A stretch of DNA of 64,000 nt from Liquidambar formosana (Eukaryota; Streptophyta; Magnoliopsida; Saxifragales; Altingiaceae), in assembly GCA_039720395.1 (NCBI GenBank), contig CM077833.1:30229478-30293477 (forward strand). Reading direction: 5' to 3'. The translations under genes were made by a program, and so were the position numbers. Positions 23,204 through 35,732 of this stretch are shown piece by piece (within the stretch, counting starts at the first letter, position 1; each line of letters begins with the position of its first letter). Below the pieces are notes generated by a model. That model made no database searches and was not told the origin of the DNA. It saw only the letters and a list, made by a program, of their open reading frames with translations.

Positions 23204-24232
23204 TTTCCCTTTTTTTTTTTTTTTTTTGGTTTTCCAATAAAATCCACTTTTAGTTATTAAAAAATTTAGAGGCTTTTTTGGATGCTTAGTTTGTTTTGAT
23301 TGTTTTGCAGGTGTTACATCCCTGATGTCTGTTGGATTAACGCCGTAACCCAGGTCCCACATTGTTCGAAGGGGATGGATTGATAGGAGAAAAACTTTAC
23401 TCGAGGGAAAAACATATCTTTTGTTGGTAGACAAGACACCATTGATGTTTCGCGTTGCTTTTATAGTTGTTGCAAATGTTAAAGAGTTGCAGAGCTGTAC
23501 TTTAGAAGTATAGAACTGGGAAATTATATTTTGATATATGTAACCTTCTGCATTCAGGTTTGTCCAATCGACTGACTCCTGCACCTCTCAATTTTTTCCT
23601 TTGCCTCCCAATACTTGTGCTTGCTGCCAAAAGCTGTCCTTTTTAGTCAAGAAGAATTTGACTTCGTCTCTTTGCTATGAATTCTAGCCTTTTTCCAAAA
23701 ATGGAGTTGCGGAGGCCTCCCTTGCCATTTATGACTTACCCTTGTTATGATCTTAGAAGTGGAATTCCATAAGAACCAAAAACAGCGAGTACACCAACCA
23801 CAGAACTACGACAGAAGAGAACACATGAAGAAAACAAAGCCACGCCAGAAACCTCCAACCAAAATACACACACTAGAAACCATAAAATCGGAAGAATCGA
23901 CTAGAAGCCCCTGCACAACACAACTTTAGGAAAAATAAAAAATATTAAGCAGCATGCCCTACTTAGATGTCATCACTTGCCTCCCTTTGCCTCGTTCATC
24001 GGTTATATATCTTGAAAGAGCCCCCTACTTCTATGCTTATCCATGTTGACCTCCGAAGCCCCCCATTAATAATACTATGCTGCAACGCTCGCATGCAAGC
24101 CCATCACTGGGTTAACAAATCGGATCTCTGATCCATGAGGCTGATGGGCATCCTTTTGAGGAGCAGGATTGGAAGTTTGGAACACCCCACATCCAGATGG
24201 TTCTTTATACTCACTACAAAATATTTTTTTCG
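22385..24232. other. Downstream of the RPA43 remnant, no gene seen
   Basis: The 3' flank of the RPA43-like locus. At 23177-23227 about 27 C are followed, after a short break, by about 18 T, a tract likely to be unstable or mis-sequenced. Around 23310-23590 the plus strand has a good acceptor (TGTTTTGCAG) followed by sequence that could be a spliced 3' UTR, but no frame supports this. Confidence 0.45.
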
Positions 24233-25086
24233 GGGAACGGCTACATGCAATCCCCCAATCCCCTAAGTTGCCCCCATATTTTTTAATTAAAAAAATTATT
24301 ATGCAAAATTACCAAAAAAGGGCTTAAGTACTCTCACCCATCCCCTCTCCCGCACCTCTCCTCACCGGTAACTCTCTCCAGCACCCCACCTCACCGGCGA
24401 CAAGCGAGCACCACACCCCTCTTCCCTCTTCTTCTCTTCTTCCCCTTTTTTTCCTTTTTCTTTCCTTCCCAGAACCCCTTTCCCGCACCCCTCTCTCGTC
24501 GACGGCGAGCACCCACCCCTCTTCTTCCTTCCTCCTCTTCCCTCTTCTTCTCTTCTTCTTTCTTTTTTCTTTTTTTTTTCTTTTCCTTCCCAGAACCCCT
24601 CTCCCGCACCCCTCTCTCGTCTGCAGCCCTCCCTCCCCGTCGCCAGAAAAAATGAAGGAATACACAGATCTGACCAGCAGAGGAAAAAAAGAAAGAAAGA
24701 AAGAAATAAGAGGAGAAGAAGAGAGAAGGTCGCCGGAAAAAATGGAGGAACACAGATCTAAAAGATCTGACTAGCAGAGGAAAAAAAAAAAAGAAAAAAA
24801 ATACAAAGAAAGAAAGAACGGGAGAAAAAGAGAGAAGAGTCACCGGAAAAAATGGAGGAACACACAAATCTGGCGCCGTCATCATCGCCCTTCCTCGCCG
24901 GTCGCCATTGTCGTCGCTTCTTCTTCTTCTCGCTGGTCCACTGCCATAGGGTGTGGGGTGGGTGAGAGGGGTGGGTGAAAATGAGGGGTATTGAGGTCTT
25001 TGAGAGGGGTGGGTATGGAAATTTTGGGGGTGGAGATATGAGATGGGGGCAACTCAAGGGATTGTGGGGTTGCAATAGCTGTTCCC
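24233..25086. mobile_element. Mutator-like fold-back element, 854 bp, expanded interior
   Basis: The ends are inverted repeats: GGGAACGGCTACATGCAAT on the left and, read inward from the right, GGGAACAGCTATTGCAACCC. The similarity continues into TTGCCCCCAT on both sides. The 9-bp target duplication TTTTTTTCG is exact (24224-24232 and 25087-25095). The interior is unlike the two 400-bp relatives. It has pyrimidine-rich and purine-rich blocks built from repeated units of about 100-130 bp: CCCAGAACCCC...CTCTCTCGTC on the left and CCGGAAAAAATGGAGGAACA on the right. Long frames here come from low complexity and encode only Lys/Arg/Glu or Ser/Phe runs. Nine-bp TSDs place it with MULE-type MITEs. Confidence 0.8.
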
Positions 25087-25143
25087 TTTTTTTCGGCCCT
25101 ATCTCCTTCCCTAAGCCCAGATCTATACATGCATTAATTACTA

Positions 25144-25289
25144 GGGAACGGCTATTGCAACCCCCCATTCCTATAAGCCTACCCCCCATCCTTTAGGTTT
25201 TTAAGGTTTTATGCAAAATATAAAAAGTTTTTATGAAAACCGGCCGTGGTATCCACTAGAAAACATCATTTTGAATAACTTTGTAGAAG
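25144..25289. mobile_element. Truncated Mutator-like MITE, left arm only
   Basis: It starts GGGAACGGCTATTGCAACCC and follows the left arm of the element at 44678-45077 (TTTTATGCAAAATATAAAA, then GAAAACATCATTTTGAA) up to TTTGTAGAAG. The right arm is absent. It lies only 57 bp right of the 854-bp relative, so it may result from a nested or abortive insertion. Confidence 0.7.
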
Positions 25290-25497
25290 TTACTACTACA
25301 GAGAGTAGGCCCAATATCGGTAGAACCTTTCTTAGGCCCATAATTTTCCACCTGACCGTAGATAAGTAGATAACTGGGACCAATTTTATGGTCCTTAAAT
25401 TTTGACTTACAAATAGGCCCATTATAATAATCCTTTTTTTTTTTTCGGTTGAAATCCATAAAAGGTTTGTGTTAAGTTGTCATAAATAGTACTGCTC

Positions 25498-25603
25498 TTT
25501 TTTTTTTTTTTTTTTATACAATTAGAGAGGTTCAAATTCTTAACCTATCTTAATCTTATATTTATCTCACATTCTTTCACCACTAAGCTAGCATCGGCGC
25601 CTT
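25498..25603 (-). mobile_element. Short tRNA-derived SINE
   Basis: It is flanked by an exact 12-bp duplication, ATAGTACTGCTC (25486-25497 and 25604-25615). Read on the minus strand it starts GGCGCCGATGC, has an A-box-like TAGCTTAGTGG, a B-box-like GAATTTGAACCTC, and ends TTGTATAAAAAAAA with a run of about 19 A. At 106 bp it is at the short end for plant SINEs; only a little more than the tRNA-related head is left. Confidence 0.8.
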
Positions 25604-25615
25604 ATAGTACTGCTC

Positions 25616-28600
25616 GTTCAAATGTATGGTCATACTGCCCAAACATGAAGCTACTCTGGGTTTGGTCCACTAGATTATCACCCGCAGAACTTGCTGTTGG
25701 ATGGCATGTAGATCAACCAATATAGACAGTATCTAAGAGTATATATCTCCGTTAGGACTCACTCATAATGTTGGGTTCCTGCCCTTCGCTGTATGATACA
25801 GCTAAATCTGACAGATGACAAAAATCTAGACTTTCGAAACCGAGATTTCAATCAGTGTAAATTATTTTTAAATATTAAAAAAAAATGAAAAAATTTCTAT
25901 TGTTGCATTTTTTTTTTGCCCAATCATTTTATGGGGATTTGGGGTGCAAGTACATTCCATTTGCAGCATGTACTTATGATTGGCAAGCAGCTGCACATAT
26001 GGGCAGCTCATAAAAGAAATACAAAGACAGATGCACATTGGTGGAATCACGATCATTGTGACCATCATCATCAGGTATGGGGTTTCTTTCAGCAACACCC
26101 CATATTCCTTCTGGGTCCCCCTTCTATAAAATCACAAAAAACTGAAGTAAAATTATAAAAAAATAAAATAAAATTTATTAGAATAGCTAAGAATTAAAAA
26201 ATAAAATAAAATTGATTCTAATAAAAGAGGTGTGAGGTGAGAGAGATTGGTGGGAGAAGATGGGGGTTTTTTCAGGTTGGTGAATGATTCTCACTTCCAT
26301 CCACTCCCCATGTGAGTCTTTGCATTTTTTTAATCAGAAGAATACAGAGAAGGTTGTGACAAAACTTTCCCCGTGTAATCCGGCGTTGTAACATGCTCCA
26401 TCCTCTCCTCCTAATTAAATTATTAAAACCCATATCTTTTATCTTGATTATAGGCTTGTTATTAACCCTAACCCCCCCCCCCCCCTTCTCTCTCTCTTCC
26501 CCCTCTTCTCTTTCTTTTGAGGATGTGTATGAGGAAAGGACATTAGTTAGCCTAGAATCTTTGTTTGGTTTACCTTTCATTATATGACCCACATCTGACA
26601 TCTCTGACATCTCTCTCTCTTTCTAGGTGATGAGAAACCGAGAATGGATACGAAAAATCTTTGTAGATGTGAAGATGATAATTTAAAAAAATTTCACAGA
26701 ACCTAAACTCAAATTCCATCTTTTTTTGTTATTTATTTAGGTGAATTGCGCTATCCATATAGGGTCCTATATACCGCTAAGCAAATGAAGTCCTACTCCA
26801 TTAGGCTTGTAGTATAGATGATGTCTCTCTGTTTCTGAAAAAGTTAGTATAGAAATCCAAAATCTGACCCCTAAATGCAAAAAGGTTGATTATGAAGGAA
26901 TTGGGTTTCTTTGAGTTGTAAAGTTTTGATTTCATTTGAGATCTCTATAATCATATGTACATACCCAAGGATATTGAATATTGGAAATACGGATTTAAAA
27001 AAATGAAATTATGATGAGATAATTATAGTATATAGTTGCATTATACATGATTATCATTTTGCTTTAAGAAATGAGTCGTTCATACTAGTCTTATAGAGTA
27101 AGAATAGTTAATTCTATTTACGCTTTTTTCTTCTTCTTTTTTTCACAATTCAAAGTTCAAACTAGTGGGAAACGTTGGATGGCCTGTAATCATCAACCGA
27201 ATAGGATATCAAGACGATCTCCAAGGTCCAATTCTTCTATATAATCTCTACTTATAATAGAAAAAATAATAATAATAATAATAATACTAGTTGATGAGTC
27301 GTCTAACAATCCACATCTAATAACTATATTAATTATAATACCCAGAAGGCATGTCAATCATTTTCAATTATTTGGTTGAATTAAAGAACTTAGAAATCTT
27401 AAGGAATGATTATTGATTAGGACTAAGAGTAATCAGATCCAACATGCCACCCACCAAGATTTCTCCTCACTCAAACACTACCCTTATTATTGTAAGTTGT
27501 AACAATGAAGTCACTTAAGTGCATCATAGTGTCCCCTAAGCATGTTAATCTGTGCTTATCAGTACTTAATTTCGTCATAATCATCAATATATATGACTAC
27601 GACAGAGAGAGAGATAGAGGAAATGGGTGACAAGACAGCTAGAAATATGGTCTATGATTGAGCTGATTTTATGCCATTGCTGGGTATCGTATTGATTGAT
27701 GAGGAAAGGAGCTCTTTCTGTTATATTTATCACCCCCCCCTATTCATTTCTCTGATAAAAGGATAAAGTAGGAGTGGTGTTGACAAATGATTGAATACAT
27801 GGGGCGGCGTTTTTATGAAAGCTTGGAGGCACTGGGAGTGATGGGCATTTTTGTGTGTGACAGTGCAAGTACTGATTTCTCGGAAATCATCAACGCAACA
27901 TAAATATATATGCTAAGCGCAGTTTCATGGGGTCTGTTGGGGTATGGAGATAATTTGAGAATAGGCAAGCTATTGGGGTTGGCCTTGCCTTGATAAATAC
28001 ACCCATGTGGATATCTCAAGGTTTCTAAAAGTCTGAAACAACAAACAGTTCACCAATCCTCTGTTTCTACTTCTCTCTCTCTCTGTGTCATGTTCAATAA
28101 TCTATGGGCTAATAATACCAATCAAAGCTAGCCGGTTTTGGAAGTTAGATTCTATTCACCGTCCAATTTCTGGTCTGAAAAGTTGGAACAGGTTTTTTCT
28201 TTTTTCTTTTTTTTTTTTTTTTTTTTGGGTTTGGGCGTGCGTTGACATTAACAAAAGCAAAAAGTGGTGATTATTTTTTTTTCTCAAGGGGTTTTAAAAC
28301 TACTAATAGAAAGCTGTGCTACGTAAGAGTGTGTTGTGTGTTGAAATTGAAATGTTTTCCACTGTACGTGTTAGTGCAACTCTATCTGTACTGTCTTCTC
28401 CTTTTTAGTTGGTCATAATAGATAGTGTCGTGGATGAGAGAGGTGGGTGGAATATACAAATAGTGCTAGGCCAGGATTTATGTATTGTCTGGTGCACTCT
28501 ATAGTATCCTATATTCTGCTAACCAATCACACAGTGACACATTATGGTATGGTGGGCTGTTTTATCATTTCACCAATATATAATTATAAATAGAGAGGGG

Positions 28601-31183
28601 GGGGGACAGAGAGAGAGAGACAGTAAATGACTAGGGATACATTCATTTTATCTGAATTACTAGAATTCAATTTTCTGTTTTTGACCTGCACAGCCCTGTT
28701 TTGGTTTGGGCTGTATTCATTTTACTGAAAGGGTCCTATGTGGGTTTTTTTTTTTTTTTTTTTTTTTTGCCTGATACTCCATGTGGGTTTAAGGGTGAAC
28801 TGCATCTAGATCGCTAATTTGAGATACATTGACCAATCCCACCATAACCGACCCCAAATACAGATCCTAGTACTACTGCAATCTCAATTCTCTGCATATT
28901 TAACAATTCCCAGTCTGTTGTTTGATGAACTGGTTTTGTAATGGTTTTTGACTGCTAAATTAGGATTTAAAATTTAAAATATAAGCACCATTGAAACCCA
29001 ATTTATTTATTTATTTTTGGAATAAAACTTGTATATCCATTGAATATGATAGAGAGAATGGCAGTATGAACTCAAGAAGCAACTTGGAAGAAATGTATTA
29101 GTATATTAAGCATATTTTTAAGAGGTTCTTCATACTTATTTTATTTTATTTTTAAGGCTCCTTCGAGGTATGAAACAATGTTATGACAATGACAAGACGT
29201 GTGGAACAAACATGGATAGGGAGATCACCGTATTAATGTACCAACTAGTCTTCTTCACAAATGCTTGCTTCTCTGTTTGGATCTCTATTAAAATTACTTA
29301 AGAAAGAAAATCATTTAGTAAACAATTTGAATTTCGTATATTTTCCTTTCCTCCTATTTTTCGATATCCAAACTTGCCTTAGCGAGCTGAAGAAAAGAAA
29401 GATGAAACCAAGGAGCCATTTAAGCTCCCCTAAGCTTGTAACCACTTAAATAACTTATGGGAAGCTATGGGGTGAAAAACTGTCTTTAGCCTTTTCTAGA
29501 AATTACAACCTTTAATTAGCATTCGTATAAAAAATTAAGTTCACTTTATTGTTTATTTTAATAAACCATAAATTAAAGTGAGGTTGACGTAAGTATGCAT
29601 ACTTTTTTTTTTTTTTTTTTTTTCGGCTAGGGCATATTTTTAAGTTTATAAAGAGTATCTTTTGGCTTTAGTAGTGCCCTTTCGACACGTACTCTTAGCA
29701 CTAACTAATTGGCAGATTAGCTTAGCTAACAATATCTTATACATGCAAAATGCTACCATACATACAAAGTAATTAATTGGCTTCTTTTGGGCCTAATTTT
29801 GAATATATATTATTTTGATTGAAGTAGATGAGAAGTACGGAGTCACTGTCTTGATTTTGGTGCCAGCATGGATCTGTTAGGCACTAAATTTATATAAGCA
29901 ATTTTGAATTTTCCATAATCTTGGTCCAAAAACATCTCATGATTAGAAGAAACGTACCAAATCGTTGTAGATATGAACTCAAAAGCTCTTCTTCACCAAT
30001 TTTTTGGTGATCCCGGTTGGCACAATTATTTCGATACAATATAAGAGGGCACATTGACTTTTTTTTTTAATATTTTTGTGTTCGACACACATATGCTATG
30101 TTAATCGGAACCATTCATGACAATCACAGCATCCATATATAACAAGCATTAACAATCACGATCAATAAAGTGTATTTGCAATGTTAAGCACTTGAACATT
30201 TTCTTAAATATATATATATATAGTTGTAATGGAGAGAGACTCTAACTCTAATCCAATCCACCTTATCCTAATACTAACGTAGTTTAGGCTCATTGGTCAT
30301 GTTATCTCTTGTTATTGAGAATGCATTCAACTAGTAATTCACTTGAGACAGAATGTATTATGTTTGACTTTTCACTTACTCTCGAGTTCAATCATCGATT
30401 AGTTCATTCCGAACCTTAATTAATATGGAATTAATAATAACCTTTTGTATGTGGGAATTTGTCAAAGTTAAAAGCTCAAAAATTTTGAATTCTAAAAAAA
30501 ATAAATTTGAAGGGAAAGCAAAAGAAAAAAAAATGGAAAAAAGAGGGAATGCACTCGAAATCTGAACTATTCAAGAACTTGTTTGGCAAAAGAGGGCTCA
30601 GCTGGAAGATGCTCTATGTTCTGCATTAGCTCAATTGTCATTACCTTAACCACGAGGATAGAGGATACGACAAACATCATACCCCCCACCCCCAGAATTG
30701 CAACGTGTCAACCTCTCGAGTCTGTTTAGCATAATCCAACCGCCGATGAAATATTGAAATATAAATACAAAACATAACTCCGATAAGAGAAACCGCTTTA
30801 AATATAAAACAAATTATAATTTGTCTATAAGCTGGCATGCCTCGTGGCTCGTGCAAACAAAGTAGTTATATAGTAAATAAATACTTAGCGGCAAGATGTC
30901 GGCCTTTAATCCAACTCAATTAACATAAAGTGTAGTGGCTGAAGAGGATAAAAAGATTCCCAAAACAGACATTACTAGGCACAGAGGTTTTCTATCATAA
31001 TTAAGCCTTCGAGAGCACTCGTCCCCTTCCAACCTATTAAGAGTAATCAACCGACTTTGACGTTTTGTCTTCTCATTTTAATTATTTTATTTATTCTCTT
31101 ACCTTAAAATCAAGTGATCACCATATCATAATAGGTAGATGGTTTAAGCCAATCACGATAGTTCATTGAATTGAACCCCAAAG
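25616..31183. other. Intergenic, no gene seen
   Basis: About 5.5 kb of AT-rich spacer. I saw no coding exon. It includes poly-C (26474-26486), AAT repeats near 27270, T runs at 28207-28226, 28747-28768 and 29605-29623, GA/CT runs near 28075 and 28610, and an AT run near 30212. The motif GGCTAGGGCATAT follows a T run at 29625 and recurs near 39645, so it may be the 3' end of a retroposon on the minus strand. Confidence 0.5.
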
Positions 31184-31380
31184 ATAACTCAGTTAGTAAG
31201 GAATTACACTTTAAGAAGCAAAAGTCCTGAACTTGATTCTTCCTAAACCTTTTGGGACAAGGTTTCATTATTCTCATGAGCTTTAAATTTGTCTTATTTA
31301 TATGGGTTGTGAGGTCTTATATGGACTTGGGATTTGTCTGAAGAGTTAACTCGTCATAAAAAATAAAAAATAAAAAAAAG
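31184..31380 (+). mobile_element. Probable SINE
   Basis: GATAACTCAGTTAGTAAGG resembles a tRNA A-box head, GTCCTGAACTTGATTC resembles a B box, and the end is GTTAACTCGTCAT followed by AAAAAATAAAAAATAAAAAAAA. An AAAGATAA string occurs at both borders (about 31182 and 31377), which could be the target duplication, but it overlaps the presumed start. Moderate support only. Confidence 0.5.
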
Positions 31381-31580
31381 ATAATTCTTTTAATTTTAGC
31401 CCGACAACCTATACGAGGATTTAATTTTTTGACTAGCAAAAAAAATGACAAAAAGGGGTAATTAGTCGTGATGACTTTATTTGAACATAATTATAATAAC
31501 TCTACTACTTGTTGAAAGACCAATAACAAAAAGAGTGTAAATGGGTCACAAAGAGGAGAATTCAAGGGCGGACCCACACT

Positions 31581-31762
31581 CAGGGCGGAGCCTAGAAATA
31601 TGCTTGGGCTAAGATAAAGTCAAGATTAGAGCCTTAGGTTAAGGCAAAATTTTCTTGGGTTAAAAGGATAAAATCCATTTCTAATACATATAATAAAAAA
31701 AAAATTTGCGCAGCTTACCTGGACTAAAGGTCGGACTAGCCCCTAAGGTGACTCCGCCCCTG
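31581..31762. mobile_element. hAT-type MITE, 182 bp
   Basis: The ends are CAGGGCGGAGCC and, inward from the right, CAGGGGCGGAGTC. An exact 8-bp target duplication CCCACACT flanks it (31573-31580 and 31763-31770). Eight-bp TSDs with CAGNGG ends are the hAT signature. It is non-coding. Confidence 0.85.
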
Positions 31763-31770
31763 CCCACACT

Positions 31771-34700
31771 TACCCATGGCACCCACAAATTTTTTTTAAA
31801 AAATCTTTGCAATGTGTTCATTTGGATGAAATTAACATCTTTAAATTTATTTCTCTTCCAATAAGCACAATACACAAACATATATCCTATGTGCATATGT
31901 GATTGCATATGTATGTTAATATGAAGGTGTCTGACACCAAACAAAAAGTTCTTAGTTCCGTGTGAAAATTGTAGGATGATTCAACGAGGCATATTAAATT
32001 GTGTGATGGTACGAATCTCAAACATGACACGTGTCTGTATATTGTTCAGGTAAAGACCTAAACTTGGTGTGTGAAATAAATATACAGAAAGACTTTACAC
32101 TTACATTATGATTTTTATATACCAAGCTGGCCGTACTAGAAGGAGGCGACGAGGCGTGGGACCGTGAGGTCCGTGACACCGCTCAGTACAACTAAGCTGC
32201 GACGAACCTAGACGGTCTTTTTCCCCAGAAAGTGCCACTATACTCCTCCAACTGTTCTACAGGTCAAAATTTTAATAATTTAAAAAATCCTATTGGCCCA
32301 TTTGAGATTGCTCTCTTAATGGGTCCCCACCAGCCACTAAGGAAAGAAAGACCCCTCATCCCTAGACACGGACGGTGCCATGTCAGCTTTATGACGATGA
32401 CGTTGGATAACGGTATTCCTTGTGAAGCGTGTAGTGTGCAGTGTGATATATTGCAAATGGGGGTGGTGCCACGTCGTATGCACATTTGGATGTGGGACCC
32501 AACTCCTCCTATTTATTTCTTTATTTATTTATTTTTTTCTTTTACATGCAGTTGGATTTGTATATAGATAGATTAATGGTAACTGAGCTGTCTGGACTCT
32601 GGACTAGGCCGCCCGTATTTTTTCCCCTTTTTTTTTTTCGGGGAATTTTAAATTAGTCAGGATGTGAGAAAATAATTACAATTCAGGATAAATTATTACT
32701 AATTTTTTAGTAAATGACTACCAACTTAACTAACAATAACTATCAACTGTAATTATTTTTCTATAGCCCAACCAATCTAAAATCCCCCCTCCCCTTCTTC
32801 TCCTTTCTTTTTTAAAAAATACCCTACACAAGACATGCAATCCTGCATATATTCCTTCCAAATCTTCATATATATTGTCTGAATAGAAAAAAATAAAGAA
32901 AATTGAAAATGAAGGTAAAAACAAAATAGGGGAAATTATACAAATATTTGTAATTATATCTTATGTATAATTAAAAGATATTATGCTTTATGTTGGTTGA
33001 TATGGGTTTTTCTTTTTCTTTTTTTCGGGGGATGGAGTTTTATAGTTTGTATGAAGATGTGTTTGCTTAAAACATTGAACAAGGAAAATAAATGTTGTGA
33101 TCCTTAAATCATAACAAGTGGGGTATTTCTATGGTACTATGACTTTTTTTTGGGGGGGGGGGGATGCACCCTACCTCTAACATGGAAATGGACCCATAGA
33201 TCTCATTTGGCCCCATCTTGACCATTCAATCAGTGGTTTTCATCAACCTAGACGAAAAAAGCTACAATAAGGGTGTCCCCATGGGTCTGTTCACGAGCTT
33301 CCCATATTTTAAAGATAATACACGAATTACAAGACACATATCCTACTATTGGATAAAAGACTATCCTCCAAAGACTTATAAAGGTTCCTTCTATAAACTT
33401 TTATCATAAAATAATAACAAAATCTAATTAAAATTTGATAATGTCAATCAAAATTCTTTATCAACTTTGACTATCATAAGTGAATTAATATTAAAAAAAA
33501 AATTATTGAATTTATATCAGTGAAATAGACTTGATGTGATAATGTGATGCACGTCCTCATAATATAATTGAGAAATGGGAAAATTCATAAGAAGAGAAAT
33601 GGGGTTGCCCTCACCCTAGAAGGGCTCAACCAAAAAGACATACTCACTTTAGACCATAGAAATATTTATGGTGAGAACAATCGGAATGGTTGGTCTTGAT
33701 GTCTACATATGGGTGCCACATGTCACGATGTCATGCTTATAATTTGAGAGCTAATGTATATAGTACCTACACTCAATGATGAATTTATTGAATTTTGGTT
33801 GGGTAGAGACCAGAGAAGCTGAAATGGGGAAATAATGAAATATATTTTGATAAAGTAAGGGACAGTTTGGCAGTTTGTTTTGGAATTTTAAAGAATGGGA
33901 GAGATGGGGTATCTTGCACATGGGGCATGGTCAGATACGGAGAATACAAAATACTTGGCTTAAGAAAGAGCTAATTTTTTTTTTTCTCTTCTAAATTTGG
34001 AGGGAGCAAAAGCATCTTCCACAGGCTTAACTACCTCTAGAGAGCAACAGAACCTTTTTTTTCAAACTTTGCATGTGGTGGGTTTCACTTCGTGCGCCAA
34101 AAGCATTCCCGCACGGATAGCACCAAGCTCTCTTGCTTGTCTTTCATTCTTTTCATCATCGTATTGACACCACGATAGCAACTTATAACTTTATCATGCA
34201 TTAAGAGTTATACTTTGTGTATTAATCTGATATGTCTCGTAATTTCTTAATGTACGAGATACAATTTTTAATGTAAAGTTGATATATAACAATCACATTT
34301 GTTAAACAAGTGAATTTTAGGCTATAAAACGTAACCTTTTATTACTCAACCAAAGTATGTGTAGTAAGGATTTCTAATTCACTCTAATGTAATTAATTAG
34401 TGTCATGGTATTTTGCTCCTTTCAACATCACAATTCTATATAAAATTATGATTTCTCCACTTCCGTTTTCATCCATTTGACATCACTTTTGAACATAGAG
34501 TAATTGAGTTCAATTTCTTTTTCAAAATCGTTTTTGGAAAAACAACTTCATAGAACCATGTGTGTGAATCTTTCATAAAATTTTCATTACAACACTAAAG
34601 TTTTCGAGTCACTAACTCATTGATCAAATAGATTACGAACCTATAAAATCTTTAATAATTTATGACTAATCTAAACACCATGTCTCTCATAACTCCCCAT

Positions 34701-34946
34701 GGTTTTTAAAAATAAGAAATCTCTAACTTCTTCTTTATAAGAGGAAAGGAGATATCACTCTATCAATTACATCCAATGCATTAAAAAAAGATTCAATGAA
34801 TAGGAAATGATAAAAAGATTTTATTGAAGACCCGTTTTCCTGAAGCTCTATCTTGCAAGTTGCAAAATAAAAAAACTTATCCAAAGAGAAAAAGTTTGTA
34901 AAATAAAATTGAAAGAGAGAAGGTTGAAGTAGTTTCTTACAAAAAT
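31771..34946. other. Intergenic, no gene seen
   Basis: No coding exon recognised. A GC-richer patch lies at 32130-32500. The 45-bp phrase at 32747-32791, ATTATTTTTC...CCAACCAATCTAAAAT, recurs at 47439-47484. In the first copy an inverted partner lies about 80 bp to its left, so it may be part of a small fold-back repeat. TGTCTC, the classical auxin response element, occurs at 34681-34686, about 600 bp upstream of the SAUR gene. Confidence 0.45.
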
Positions 34947-35279
34947 CACGTGACTTGTGCGTGCCACATCTTCGTTAGTCTCTTATTAAAATTTTCCAAA
35001 ATACCACAAAATCTGCTATTGAAACAATATTATGCTACATCACCATCCATCGCAAATCTCTGGTCTCCCAATGGCTAGCCTTTAAAAGCACTGTAAAAAT
35101 AGGGTTGCTTCGTAATTAACTTCAACACCGATGGTACTTTCCCACGACCATCTTTATAAAAGCCCTCGTCCATTCGCATCTTTCAAATCCCCAAGTGCTC
35201 TCTCAGACATTCGAAGCCGAACCAATCAAACCAAAAGAAAAACTCACTTTCCCTCTCTTTCCTTCACTTTCCCGAGAAA
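34947..35279 (+). promoter_or_regulatory. SAUR promoter: G-box, TATA box, short leader
   Basis: CACGTG (34947-34952) lies about 330 bp before the ATG; bHLH factors such as PIFs use this motif at SAUR genes. TATAAAAG (35155-35162) is a clear TATA box, predicting transcription from about 35190 and a leader of about 90 nt with CT-rich sequence. No ATG interrupts the leader after the TATA box except the SAUR start itself, so translation should begin at 35280. Confidence 0.65.
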
Positions 35280-35732
35280 ATGTCAGCCGGAATGGGAAAA
35301 TGCAGTAAAATCCGCCACATTGTCAGGCTCCGACAGATGCTCCGGCGGTGGCGCAACAAAGCAGCTGTAGCCGCACGTCGAACTCCCTCCGACGTCCCAG
35401 CCGGGCACGTCGCGGTCTGTGTAGGCACCAATTGTAGAAGATTCGTAGTGCGTGCGACGTACCTGAACCACCCCGTCTTCAAGAAACTACTGGTCCAAGC
35501 CGAAGAGGAATACGGGTTCACCCACGAAGGACCCTTGGCGATTCCATGCGACGAGTCGGTGTTCGAAGAGATACTCCGATTCTTGTCCCGATCCGACTCG
35601 TCCAACTCGGGTCGCTTCGTCAGCCTTGAAGATTTTCAGAGGTACTGCCACGTGGGCATCAGGAGTAATCTTGAATTCTGGCCTGAATCTCGACCGTTGC
35701 TTCATGGGTTTAGCAAGAAAACCATATGGTGA
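35280..35732 (+). CDS. SAUR family auxin-induced small protein
   Basis: SAURs promote cell expansion, mainly by inhibiting PP2C.D phosphatases at the plasma membrane, which keeps H+-ATPases active. A single intronless exon encodes 150 residues. The N-terminus is basic and helical (KIRHIVRLRQMLRRWRNKA), a feature linked to calmodulin binding. The SAUR core spans about 38-112: VPAGHVAVCVGTNCRRFVVR, YLNHPVFKKLLVQAEEEYGF, and GPLAIPCDE. The C-terminal extension ends in SRPLLHGFSKKTIW, like the long SAURs related to Arabidopsis SAUR49. The start is set by the family's M(G)KC..I motif; the Met at residue 5 is an alternative. GC content is higher than the surroundings, as is usual for these intronless genes. 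All conserved positions look intact. Confidence 0.93.
   Translation: MSAGMGKCSKIRHIVRLRQMLRRWRNKAAVAARRTPSDVPAGHVAVCVGTNCRRFVVRATYLNHPVFKKLLVQAEEEYGFTHEGPLAIPCDESVFEEILRFLSRSDSSNSGRFVSLEDFQRYCHVGIRSNLEFWPESRPLLHGFSKKTIW

Noticed and set aside
23138..23584. 148-codon minus-strand frame with a Gly run
   Set aside because: The Gly and Lys runs are the poly-C/poly-T tract read as codons.
24324..25189. Several overlapping 80-160-codon minus-strand frames
   Set aside because: They lie in purine/pyrimidine repeats inside the 854-bp element and encode only low-complexity Lys/Arg/Glu or Phe/Ser runs.
3096..35732. Auxin gene cluster formed by ARF5 and SAUR
   Set aside because: They lie 25 kb apart with an unrelated gene remnant between them. 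Both families are numerous in plants, so the neighbourhood is not evidence for a functional unit.
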